DNA of 6,866 nt, from positions 1-6,866 of the forward strand of contig DASTKD010000420.1 in the NCBI GenBank assembly GCA_035716135.1, written 5' to 3'. This DNA is from CF-113 sp035716135. Lineage in GTDB: Bacteria; Chloroflexota; Ktedonobacteria; Ktedonobacterales; Ktedonobacteraceae. The notes below the pieces were generated by a model. That model saw only the letters and a program-made list of their open reading frames with translations, did not search any database and was not told where the DNA came from. The position numbers and the translations under genes are program-made. Positions 1-5,790 of this stretch are shown here, one piece after another. How positions within the stretch are numbered: position 1 is the first letter of the stretch; each line of letters starts with the position of its first letter.

Positions 1-843
1 TCTGGCAAAAACGAATATTTCATTGATGCTGAGAATGCGGCGGAAATGGCCCGCCTCATCGATCAGGAGAGTTTTATTACTGGTGCGATGGGAGGGTTGT
101 TCGCGGAACGTTCCGACATTGCTTCTATGCACTCCATCCTCGATCTTGGCTGCGGCCCCGGTCAATGGGCGCGCGATGTGGCCCTCCAGTATCCGCAGAT
201 CAACGTGACGGGTATCGACATCAGTAATATCATGATCCACTATGCACAGGCCCATGCGCAGGTGGGCAAGTTGCCCAACATCACTTTCGAGGTCATGGAC
301 ATCACAAAGCCGCTTGATTTTCCTGATAAGTCCTTTGATCTCGTCAACGCCCGGTTGATTGCCTTCCTTTCCCCTGACCAGTGGACGGGTCTCCTCAACG
401 AATGCATGAGAATTTTGCGACCAGGAGGAGTGATCCGCCTGACAGAAAACGAGGTCGTCACCACTAATCCCAAAACTGATATGGCCTTTAGCCAGTTCTA
501 CACGGCGATGGCGCGCACAAGACAGGGCTTTTCGCCCAGTGGTCGTGTGCTGGGCATCACATCCAGGTTGAACCAGCTCCTGAAAAAGGCTGGCTTTGCC
601 AACACTCACTATAGAGCGCACGCGGTTGACTTCTCAGCCGGGACAGAAATCCACGATACCTTCTGCCAGGTCGCCTACGCCTTTATCGCCCTGATGCAAC
701 CATTCCTCATCAGTGTGGGTGTTACTACGCCGGAGGACTCGGAGCGCCTTATGCAGCAGATGCAGATAGAGATGTACAGCGACGACTTCAGCGCCCTCAT
801 GTTTCTCCTCACCGCCTGGGGCGAGAAGCCGCAAGGAGACTGA
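1..843 (+). CDS. SAM-dependent class I methyltransferase, 5'-truncated by window edge
   Basis: The reading frame is open from base 1 to the TGA at 841-843 (280 visible residues), so the gene begins upstream. The ATG at 46 is in frame but is probably internal, because the residues before it (ending YFIDAENAAE) read as ordinary protein and continue into EMARL as in related proteins. Motif I of the Rossmann-fold SAM site, DLGCGPG, is encoded at 142-162. The acidic residue ending strand 2 (VTGID) follows near 205-219, then the motif MDITKPLDFPDKSFDLV near 295-345. The post-motif segment LRPGGVIRLTE lies near 415-447. This order is standard for Methyltransf_11/25-type small-molecule methyltransferases. 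The C-terminal third, which would set the acceptor, carries no motif I recognise, so the substrate is unknown. It converges on the ABC permease gene across a 165-nt gap with a strong inverted repeat. Confidence 0.88.
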   Translation, partial: SGKNEYFIDAENAAEMARLIDQESFITGAMGGLFAERSDIASMHSILDLGCGPGQWARDVALQYPQINVTGIDISNIMIHYAQAHAQVGKLPNITFEVMDITKPLDFPDKSFDLVNARLIAFLSPDQWTGLLNECMRILRPGGVIRLTENEVVTTNPKTDMAFSQFYTAMARTRQGFSPSGRVLGITSRLNQLLKKAGFANTHYRAHAVDFSAGTEIHDTFCQVAYAFIALMQPFLISVGVTTPEDSERLMQQMQIEMYSDDFSALMFLLTAWGEKPQGD

Positions 844-903
844 TCTACAGAGGAATCTCTATCCTTTAGAGTAAAAGGTATTTTAACGAACGAGATCGGT
901 CAT

Positions 904-973
904 TGTCATCCTGAGCGCAGCGAAGGATCTGGCTCGCAGGACCTGGAGATCCTTCGCTGCGCTCAGGATGACA
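904..973. repeat. Perfect 27-bp inverted repeat with 16-nt loop between convergent genes
   Basis: The left arm is 904-930, beginning TGTCATCCTGAGCGCAGCG. The right arm, 947-973, is its exact reverse complement, and the loop is 931-946. A T-G wobble at 903/974 could extend the stem. The transcript would form a very stable hairpin on either strand. It sits between two genes reading towards each other and could therefore act as a two-way transcription barrier or 3'-end protector. Neither side carries a run of T residues, so it is not a textbook intrinsic terminator. From memory, close variants of the TCATCCTGAGCG...CGAAGGATC element recur between genes in Chloroflexota and several other phyla. 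It is therefore more likely a dispersed palindromic repeat than a site private to this locus. Confidence 0.9.
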
Positions 974-1008
974 GAGGCAATCCTGGTCGGGAATAGTCAC
1001 CAGCGTAG

Positions 1009-2532
1009 CTAATAGACGATTCCTCCCAACCCTCGCAAGCGAATCAGGCTGTAGTGCCGCAATCCAACATACACCACCCCATCGAGCAATAGCAGGGCAA
1101 AAATCGCCAGAACTAATGGCAGTTTCAAGACCAGCAAAATCATACCCGCGAGCAGCAGAATACTTAACCCTGACAGTTGCAGGCGGCGTGGTGTGACCGG
1201 CAATTCTTCCAGCATCAGGTGTTGCATCGCGCCCTCGGCCACCTGATTGATGTCCAGGTCAAACATGCTGCCCCATACAATGCACGTCGTGTAACCAACT
1301 AGCTGCAGTGCCATCAACAAAGTAGCTATAGCGCCATCGAAAAAGGAGAGATGTAGTTCCCATGCCAGGAGTATAGACACCACCAGCCCGATTGATAGGA
1401 TGGACAGCAGAAAGACAACCAGTCGAGCGCGAAGGTAGGTTGCAATATTGAATGGGACAAGCAGATAGTAACTTATGCGCGCGCCCTCGCTGCTAATGGC
1501 GTAAGCGGCATATTCGACAACCGCTATAATCGCCACCACAGACGAATACACCGCAGCCTGTACTACTGGCGAAAAGCTATAAGACACCATGACTTTCTGA
1601 AGTAGAGGGAAGAAAGCAATACATACCACAAGTATAACCGCGCGCGCCCAGGTGAACGCATTGCGACTTTGATTGAGTAGACCTTTATAGAGTAGCGCGC
1701 CGGTCATATTACGGTAGCAGCTCAACCAGGAGCTGAGCATACGCAGCCCCGGCAACATAAGCACTGCTCGCCCGAAGGAACGCCCCTCTATCATATAAAA
1801 CGCCTGTTGATAGAGTATACCCATCGAACTGGCTAACGACCCGATGAAGATCAGCAGGAGCAGTACGCAAAACATGCTGGCCGGCAAGGGCATATATTGC
1901 ACAGGTAGCGTCACATGCAATGTATCTTTTGAGGCGCGGAGCAGTAGTATTGCCGCTTCTATGCACACGATAGCAAGCGCCACTATGACAAAAGTACGTT
2001 TCGGGTTCGGCAACCAGAAACGGATTACCAGCAATGTTACAACCATACTCATACAGACAGTCGTCGCCACGCCCATGTCTAGCATGAGCAGCCAGGGTAA
2101 CGCCTGCCAGTGCAACTTCATGACGAGAGTAATTCCTGTGACGATATTAGCCAGAGCTATCCAGTTTCCCACTCCTGTAAACAGTATTAGACCATATAGC
2201 GCCCGCAAGCGAGCAGCAGGTGATAACGGCACAGGCATCAACAAAGTAGCCAAATCGTTGCCAAACCCCTGCGAGATGACAGCAATGACCGCGAAAAAGC
2301 TGATGCCAGCCCATGTATACAGGCAGAGCAGCCCCAGGTGAGAAGCTAATGTTGCTTGCCCGGCGACCTGCCATAGCGCGAGGTTGCTAGATAGCACGTT
2401 GAACGTCCAGAAGCCTGTTACAATATCTACCACGAGACCAATGACCCATGTAATTCTGGCGCGGTTATCGTGTCGCAAGGCACCGGTTGTCGATAAGTAC
2501 TGCGCGTGCCATATGCTCAAAACGCTGCTCAT
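1009..2532 (-). CDS. ABC exporter membrane permease, 12 predicted membrane segments
   Basis: This 507-residue, strongly hydrophobic protein has about twelve candidate membrane helices by eye. Approximate residues are 27-48, 65-87, 112-138, 146-172, 179-198, 217-241, 296-315, 323-347, 369-391, 398-421, 453-470 and 471-491. A cytoplasmic-looking stretch (about 245-295) splits it into two halves of six. The block around residues 343-372 (AISSEGARISYYLLVP, then FNIATYLRARL) resembles the coupling region of large ABC-2-type 'putative exporter' permeases. Such proteins work with a separate ATPase to move a substrate across the cytoplasmic membrane. The ATG at 2530-2532 overlaps the TGA of the upstream ATPase gene by four bases, with a good GGAGG site 7 nt upstream, so translation is coupled. 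The twofold arrangement suggests it may supply both membrane halves of the transporter. The substrate is unknown; MerR control hints at a drug or other toxic compound but does not prove it. Confidence 0.82.
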   Translation of the reverse strand: MSSVLSIWHAQYLSTTGALRHDNRARITWVIGLVVDIVTGFWTFNVLSSNLALWQVAGQATLASHLGLLCLYTWAGISFFAVIAVISQGFGNDLATLLMPVPLSPAARLRALYGLILFTGVGNWIALANIVTGITLVMKLHWQALPWLLMLDMGVATTVCMSMVVTLLVIRFWLPNPKRTFVIVALAIVCIEAAILLLRASKDTLHVTLPVQYMPLPASMFCVLLLLIFIGSLASSMGILYQQAFYMIEGRSFGRAVLMLPGLRMLSSWLSCYRNMTGALLYKGLLNQSRNAFTWARAVILVVCIAFFPLLQKVMVSYSFSPVVQAAVYSSVVAIIAVVEYAAYAISSEGARISYYLLVPFNIATYLRARLVVFLLSILSIGLVVSILLAWELHLSFFDGAIATLLMALQLVGYTTCIVWGSMFDLDINQVAEGAMQHLMLEELPVTPRRLQLSGLSILLLAGMILLVLKLPLVLAIFALLLLDGVVYVGLRHYSLIRLRGLGGIVY

Positions 2533-3287
2533 ACCGGTGCCTCCACGTCCTGCTCCATCAGGATTAAAAACACTTCTTCGAGATTAGAGGCGGCGGCCAG
2601 GTGGCGCAGTTCCGCCGCGCTGCCCTCGACCAGCAAGCGCCCGCGCTGGATGATGCCTACGCGATGGCAGATCGACTCCGCCGTCGCCAGGTCATGCGTC
2701 GATAAGAATATGGTGGTTCCCTTGCCAGCAAGCCCGATAAAGAGGTCTTTCAGGCGACGCGCACTGAGCGGATCGAGTCCGTTGAGCGGCTCGTCCAGCA
2801 CCAGCACGGATGGCTGGTGTACCAGCGCGCCCGCCAGAGCCAGTTTGCGTTTCATGCCGAAGGAGTACGCACCGCAGGCACTCTCGGCCCGCTCTTTCAG
2901 ATCGAGCAACGCGAGCAATTGTTCGATGCGTTCATCCGCGTCACGCCGGGGAATGCCGCGCAATTGCGCCAGGAACGCCAGGAACTCGCGCCCCGTCAGG
3001 CGCTCATAGAGCATGGCGCGGTCAGCTACATAGCCCAGCGCGGCTTTAGCAGCCAGCGACTCGCCTCCAATCCACATATTATGCCCATCTATCCACACAT
3101 GGCCCGCGTCAGGCTGCAATAACCCGACCAGCATTTTCATCGTGGTTGTCTTGCCCGCGCCGTTTGCGCCTAGAAAACCATAAATCTCTCCGCGCTGCAC
3201 CGCCAGGTCAAGCCTATCAATCGCCGTCACCTGTTTGTAGCGGCGGGTAAGCTGTTGCACGCGAATTGCCAGTGTTGTGTTTTGCAT
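2529..3287 (-). CDS. ABC transporter ATP-binding protein
   Basis: This 252-residue nucleotide-binding subunit energises the permease encoded directly downstream. The Walker A motif GANGAGKTT is at residues 40-48. A divergent signature motif, YSFGMKRK, at 141-148 replaces LSGGQ, as is common in ABC-2 exporters of the CcmA/DrrA/NatA type. Walker B (VLVLDEP, 161-167) is followed by the D-loop NGLDPLSAR, and the switch histidine is H198 in STHD. At the Q-loop position the sequence reads GYVADRAMLYERLTG, so the usual glutamine is replaced by an acidic residue. All catalytic elements are intact and the length is normal. The start ATG (3285-3287) lies 4 nt after the MerR stop codon. An AAGGA site overlaps the end of the MerR gene, which places the three genes in one transcript. 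ATPase identity is near certain; the substrate is not readable. Confidence 0.95.
   Translation of the reverse strand: MQNTTLAIRVQQLTRRYKQVTAIDRLDLAVQRGEIYGFLGANGAGKTTTMKMLVGLLQPDAGHVWIDGHNMWIGGESLAAKAALGYVADRAMLYERLTGREFLAFLAQLRGIPRRDADERIEQLLALLDLKERAESACGAYSFGMKRKLALAGALVHQPSVLVLDEPLNGLDPLSARRLKDLFIGLAGKGTTIFLSTHDLATAESICHRVGIIQRGRLLVEGSAAELRHLAAASNLEEVFLILMEQDVEAPV
2540..2544 (-). promoter_or_regulatory. Ribosome binding site of the permease, inside the ATPase gene
   Basis: The minus strand reads GGAGG seven bases before the ATG at 2530-2532, within the last codons of the ATPase gene. Together with the ATGA overlap it supports the chosen permease start and coupled translation of the two subunits. 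Confidence 0.7.
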
Positions 3288-3291
3288 GGCT

Positions 3292-4146
3292 TTATTCCTT
3301 ATTACTAGAGTTGGATATGCCTTTATTTTTTTCGGAAGTCTTTGCCAGTCTGCGCGCCATTTCCTGAAAGAAACGTCGCTGGGCAGGAGAGGATATGGCC
3401 GCCGCCATGTCTGCCAGCGTGTGTTCCAATTGAGAACTCATAAACGGGGTATTGGCGGATATGGTTGAGTGAAGCAGGCCAACCTCGTCGCTGTGGGTAT
3501 AGGCTTCCACCAGTCGCTCTACTTCGGGCGAGTCTTCCGGGGCCTCGGCAAGGGCGGCGAAACGTTCTTCCAGAGCTAACAACTGCCGGTACTGTTCTGG
3601 TTGCGCCGCGACATGCAGCACCATTTCCTGAAGCATCTGGCGATAGTCGGCAGGCCAGTTGAACGAGCCGAGCATGGCATCAATCTTTTCGCTCCACTTC
3701 CAACTATCCTCGCTGATGTGCGAAAGATAAGCGCCCAGATGTTCCTTCACAAGATCAAGATATAGCACGGGTTGCTCGCCTGGTAAATGCGCCTGCTCGA
3801 CTGTGTCCAGCGCGAGCAATTTTTGCAGCCTGTCGCGCCGCTCTTCCAACTCCAATATCTGCGCGGTAAGCTCCTCGACCAGCATTTGCAGAGCATGGCG
3901 GAGCGCAGGTTCATGCTCGCGATCAGGCTTACCCAGAATTTCTTTGATGCGCTCGAGCGGCAATCCCAATGCACGTAACCTGCGAATGCGCTGCAAACGC
4001 AACAGGTCCTGCGCGGTGTATAGTCGATAACCCGCCTCCGTGCGTTCAGGCTCGCCCAGCAAACCTACTTCATGATAATAACGTATGGTTTTGGGCGATA
4101 CACCGACGAGAGTAGCAACTTCGCCGATATGCAATTGTTCGCGCAT
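3292..4146 (-). CDS. MerR-family transcriptional regulator of the ABC operon
   Basis: The 284-residue protein has a typical MerR winged-helix DNA-binding domain at residues 5-72: LHIGEVATLVGVSPKTIRYY, then GLL, then AGYRLYTAQDL, then IKEIL. A long, charged dimerisation helix follows at about 83-113 (EELTAQILELEERRDRLQKL). The remaining ~160 residues are helical-looking and acidic, and I do not match them to GyrI-like, TipAS or B12-binding effector domains. There is no cysteine anywhere in the protein, which argues against thiol-based metal sensing (MerR, CueR, ZntR) and against an iron-sulphur SoxR type. It more likely senses an organic ligand through the C-terminal domain. The start is fixed by GAGGAGG at 4154-4160, 7 nt upstream. 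It is the first gene of the operon with the ATPase and permease, and a MerR-type operator and promoter lie just upstream, so it probably activates its own transcription. Confidence 0.93.
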   Translation of the reverse strand: MREQLHIGEVATLVGVSPKTIRYYHEVGLLGEPERTEAGYRLYTAQDLLRLQRIRRLRALGLPLERIKEILGKPDREHEPALRHALQMLVEELTAQILELEERRDRLQKLLALDTVEQAHLPGEQPVLYLDLVKEHLGAYLSHISEDSWKWSEKIDAMLGSFNWPADYRQMLQEMVLHVAAQPEQYRQLLALEERFAALAEAPEDSPEVERLVEAYTHSDEVGLLHSTISANTPFMSSQLEHTLADMAAAISSPAQRRFFQEMARRLAKTSEKNKGISNSSNKE

Positions 4147-4153
4147 GGCTTAA

Positions 4154-4160
4154 CCTCCTC
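4154..4160 (-). promoter_or_regulatory. Ribosome binding site of the MerR gene
   Basis: The minus strand reads GAGGAGG, a near-perfect Shine-Dalgarno sequence, 7 nt before the ATG at 4144-4146. It fixes the start of the MerR protein and gives a 5' leader of roughly 25 nt from the predicted promoter. Confidence 0.8.
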
Positions 4161-4179
4161 ATTTTGTCTTTCAGTACAG

Positions 4180-4211
4180 AGTATAAAACCTTGCCCTTGC
4201 TGGAAGGTCAA
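4180..4211 (-). promoter_or_regulatory. MerR-type promoter with 20-bp spacer driving the merR-ABC operon
   Basis: On the minus strand a -35 box TTGACC (4206-4211) and a -10 box TATACT (4180-4185) are separated by 20 bp (4186-4205). That is 3 bp longer than the sigma70 optimum. Over-long 19-20 bp spacers are the hallmark of promoters switched on by MerR-family proteins, which untwist the spacer DNA. The predicted transcript start is near 4173, just upstream of the GAGGAGG site. The spacer is filled by the dyad operator listed separately. Confidence 0.78.
4188..4208. promoter_or_regulatory. MerR-family operator, 21-bp imperfect dyad
   Basis: The outer half-sites are ACCTT (4188-4192) and AAGGT (4204-4208), with an 11-bp centre CTTG-containing core. 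The site lies between the -35 and -10 boxes and overlaps the inner edge of the -35, the position bound by MerR-family activators. From memory it is very close to the CueR site at the E. coli copA promoter. It is most likely bound by the MerR protein encoded immediately downstream. Confidence 0.75.
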
Positions 4212-4260
4212 GGGCAGGATAGGTATTTCTGCAAATATAAAAATATCGCGTCAAATGGTT

Positions 4261-4292
4261 GTCGCCATGTCGCCAAGTTGACAAGTCGCCTC
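4261..4292. promoter_or_regulatory. Four 8-bp-phased repeats, probable antitoxin operator
   Basis: Four consecutive octamers start at 4261, 4269, 4277 and 4285: GTCGCCAT, GTCGCCAA, GTTGACAA, GTCGCCTC. The first, second and fourth share GTCGCC exactly; the third keeps four of those six bases and doubles as the -35 box. Ribbon-helix-helix repressors bind tandem sites with a period of about 7-8 bp (MetJ met boxes, omega heptads). The toxin-antitoxin promoter lies over this array and the antitoxin is a ribbon-helix-helix protein, so autorepression through it is a reasonable inference. Confidence 0.55.
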
Positions 4293-4306
4293 GAATATGT
4301 TCTAAT
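4278..4306 (+). promoter_or_regulatory. Strong sigma70-type promoter of the toxin-antitoxin operon
   Basis: A perfect -35 box TTGACA (4278-4283), a 17-bp spacer and a -10 box TCTAAT (4301-4306, five of six consensus bases) face the antitoxin gene. A TG at 4298-4299 adds an extended -10 element. The predicted transcript start is near 4313, giving a leader of about 30 nt. The promoter diverges from the MerR operon promoter, and the two -35 boxes are 66 bp apart. Confidence 0.75.
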
Positions 4307-4330
4307 GAAAGTATTGAAGCGGATTGAAAA

Positions 4331-4336
4331 GGGGGA
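4331..4336 (+). promoter_or_regulatory. Ribosome binding site of the antitoxin, decides its start
   Basis: GGGGGA stands 7 nt before the ATG at 4344. The earlier in-frame ATGs at 4164 and 4305 would place the MerR operator or the -10 box inside the coding region and have no comparable site, so the 4344 start is preferred. Confidence 0.65.
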
Positions 4337-4343
4337 TACAATC

Positions 4344-4715
4344 ATGGCATTACGTAAAGAGGAAATCGACGACACCTATTATGAGGAAAGCCAGACCATG
4401 AAAGAACGCACACGCATTACCATTGATGTCAGTCCTGAATTGCGCCAACGTATCAGGTTAGCAGCATTCCAGAATGATATATCGATAAGCGAATATGTAA
4501 GTAACATTCTTGAACAAGCAGTTCCTGACCAGGAAACTATCAGCCTGGAAAAACGTCATCCTATTCCACCCGAATTCCTGGAGCAGCTATTCCGCTTACG
4601 CGAACAGATTTTCCGAGAATCTAACGGGCATATCTTTGAAGATTCAGCAGAAGCAGTGCGCCGGATGCGTGAGGAACGAACGAAATATCTTGAGGAAGTA
4701 CGAGAGCAAAAATGA
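4344..4715 (+). CDS. Ribbon-helix-helix antitoxin of a type II toxin-antitoxin pair
   Basis: This 123-residue protein begins MALRKEEIDD. A ribbon-helix-helix fold is visible at about residues 23-60: a short strand TRITIDVS, helix A PELRQRIRLAAFQND, then helix B SISEYVSNILEQAV. The strand contacts DNA as a dimer in this family. The C-terminal half (about 70-123) is charged and probably helical; in such antitoxins this region wraps around and blocks the toxin. The start was chosen because it follows GGGGGA and lies downstream of a convincing promoter. Its TGA overlaps the toxin ATG by four bases, the usual coupling that keeps antitoxin in excess. It probably also represses its own promoter through the phased repeats at 4261-4292. 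It plays the role of VapB, but VapB proteins belong to several unrelated folds, so I give no symbol. Confidence 0.82.
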   Translation: MALRKEEIDDTYYEESQTMKERTRITIDVSPELRQRIRLAAFQNDISISEYVSNILEQAVPDQETISLEKRHPIPPEFLEQLFRLREQIFRESNGHIFEDSAEAVRRMREERTKYLEEVREQK

Positions 4716-5173
4716 GAAAAGTTGTAGTGGTTGATACGAGTATAGCTCTTAAATGGATCTACACTGAAGATGATTCGTTTCAAGCGCTATCGCTATTAGC
4801 TCAGTGGATCGAAGATGCAGTCGAAATACACGTACCATCATTACTAGCTTATGAAGTCACAAATTCTCTTTACCAGCAAGTTCGTAGTGGCAGAATTACG
4901 CTCGAGTCCGCAAAGCAAAGTCTTACAGAGACATTACCCGAAGGACTAGTTTTTGTCTTCTTACCTGATTTAACATTGAGCGTAAGAGCAATGGAATTCA
5001 CCCGCCAATTTGGCTTGTTGGCTACTTACGACTCGCATTATCTCGCATTAGCAGAACGGGAAAAGTGCGAATTTTGGACTGCCGATACAAAAATGTGGAG
5101 AGCGGTTAAAGATCAACTCCCCTGGGTACGTCGATTAGCAGATTATCGTCCTTCGAAGCCGCCAACAGAATAG
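4712..5173 (+). CDS. vapC: PIN-domain ribonuclease toxin (VapC type)
   Basis: This 153-residue PIN-domain protein is expected to cleave specific RNAs with Mg2+ or Mn2+ when freed from its antitoxin. The acidic metal ligands are all present: D8 in VVVDTS, E48 in YEVTN, D107 in TYDSHYLALA and D125 in WTADTKMW. Spacing and length fit active VapC enzymes, so the toxin looks intact. The ATG at 4712 overlaps the antitoxin TGA, with GAGAG (4702-4706) as a modest ribosome binding site. Base composition is low in G+C: rows 4741-4800 and 4921-4980 count 23 and 22 G/C of 60, against 42 of 60 at 6061-6120 in metH. This fits a recently acquired module. No terminator is visible after the stop, and the next promoter begins within about 20 bases, so some readthrough into the following genes is possible. 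The RNA target cannot be predicted. Confidence 0.9.
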   Translation: MRKVVVVDTSIALKWIYTEDDSFQALSLLAQWIEDAVEIHVPSLLAYEVTNSLYQQVRSGRITLESAKQSLTETLPEGLVFVFLPDLTLSVRAMEFTRQFGLLATYDSHYLALAEREKCEFWTADTKMWRAVKDQLPWVRRLADYRPSKPPTE

Positions 5174-5189
5174 CATCACAGCGAGCGCG

Positions 5190-5198
5190 TGCTATAAT
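5190..5198 (+). promoter_or_regulatory. Extended -10 promoter upstream of the PfpI-metH genes
   Basis: TGCTATAAT (5190-5198) is a perfect -10 hexamer preceded by the TGn extended element. The -35 position (around 5170-5175, at the toxin stop codon) has no good match to TTGACA, which extended -10 promoters tolerate. The predicted start is near 5205, about 40 nt before the PfpI-like gene. It would let that gene and metH be expressed independently of the toxin-antitoxin promoter. Confidence 0.6.
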
Positions 5199-5243
5199 TA
5201 TACATGACATGCTGACATCAACTAGAAAGAGCAGGATGATACC

Positions 5244-5765
5244 ATGCGCTTGCAAGGAAAAACTATCGGCTATTTCCTCGCCGAGGGAGTCGAAGATTTA
5301 GAGTTCTGGGTTCCTTTGATGCGCCTTCAGGAAGAAGGAGCCAGAGTTATCGTAATTGGATTGAACACACACACTGTGCGCGGCAAACATGGCCTCGAAA
5401 TGACGCCCGATATCGGCATCGACGAAGCTCCCGGCGCTCATGAACTGGATGGCGTAGTGATTCCCGGCGGCTGGGCTCCTGATAAACTGCGGCGCAGTCA
5501 GCGCCTGCTGCAACTGGTGCGCGATATGGATGCTCAGCACAAGATTATCGCTGTCATCTGTCACGGCGGCTGGGTTCCCATCTCGGCAGGCATCCTGCGC
5601 GGGCGCAAAGCCGTTGGCTCAACCGGCATCAAGGACGACATCACCAACGCTGGCGGCATCTGGGTCAACGAACCGGCTTTCCGCGAAGGCAATATGGTGT
5701 GGGGGCGCGTAGTTGAGGATATTCCCGCTTTCTGCCGTGAGTTGGTAAACGCCCTGGCTGAATAA
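5244..5765 (+). CDS. PfpI/DJ-1 family protein (class I glutamine amidotransferase-like)
   Basis: This 173-residue protein has the compact length of single-domain PfpI/YhbO-like proteins. The nucleophile elbow AVICHGGW places Cys106 and His107 as the catalytic pair. The N-terminal segment FLAEGVEDLEFWVP carries E17 and E20, aligning with the conserved glutamates of DJ-1 (E15, E18) and of archaeal PfpI. The C-terminal blocks NAGGIWVNEP and EDIPAFCREL are typical of the family. Characterised members are reported as proteases, glyoxalase III-like hydratases, or protein and nucleotide deglycases, so the reaction here is open; a cytoplasmic stress or aldehyde-damage role is likely. The common CHGP motif is CHGG here, a minor variant beside the active site. 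The start at 5244 follows AGGA at 5233-5236 with 7-nt spacing. It is 25 nt upstream of metH on the same strand, so the two are probably co-transcribed. Confidence 0.9.
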   Translation: MRLQGKTIGYFLAEGVEDLEFWVPLMRLQEEGARVIVIGLNTHTVRGKHGLEMTPDIGIDEAPGAHELDGVVIPGGWAPDKLRRSQRLLQLVRDMDAQHKIIAVICHGGWVPISAGILRGRKAVGSTGIKDDITNAGGIWVNEPAFREGNMVWGRVVEDIPAFCRELVNALAE

Positions 5766-5780
5766 ATATACTGGTTGATT

Positions 5781-5786
5781 GGAAGG
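5781..5786 (+). promoter_or_regulatory. Ribosome binding site of metH
   Basis: GGAAGG lies 4 nt before the ATG at 5791, a slightly short spacing. It fills the 25-nt gap after the PfpI-like gene. That gap leaves no room for a cobalamin or SAM riboswitch directly upstream of metH. Confidence 0.6.
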
Positions 5787-5790
5787 TTCC

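Noticed and set aside
46..843. Complete methyltransferase starting at the ATG at 46
   Set aside because: The frame is open to base 1 and the preceding residues look like the normal N-terminus of this methyltransferase group, so the true start is outside the window.
863..886. Weak hairpin CCTTT/AAAGG followed by TATTTTAA after the methyltransferase
   Set aside because: A five-base stem with only two G-C pairs and an interrupted T tract is too weak to call an intrinsic terminator.
844..1008. CRISPR array
   Set aside because: Only one pair of arms is present, in inverted orientation; there is no series of direct repeats with spacers.
1844..2341. 165-codon plus-strand frame opposite the permease
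   Set aside because: It is a shadow of the permease gene, has no ribosome binding site of note and no recognisable motif.
2506..3009. 167-codon plus-strand frame opposite the ATPase
   Set aside because: It is the complement of an intact ABC ATPase. The translation is rich in Arg and Ser, as expected of an antisense frame.
4164..4343. N-terminal extension of the antitoxin from an ATG at 4164 or 4305
   Set aside because: The 4164 start would encode protein across the MerR operator and both promoters, and the 4305 start overlaps the -10 box. Neither has a good ribosome binding site, and the translated extension lacks family resemblance.
5205..5218. Direct repeat TGACAT...TGACAT just after the -10 box of the PfpI-like gene
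   Set aside because: Two six-base copies 8 bp apart could arise by chance, and no regulator is nearby to link to them.
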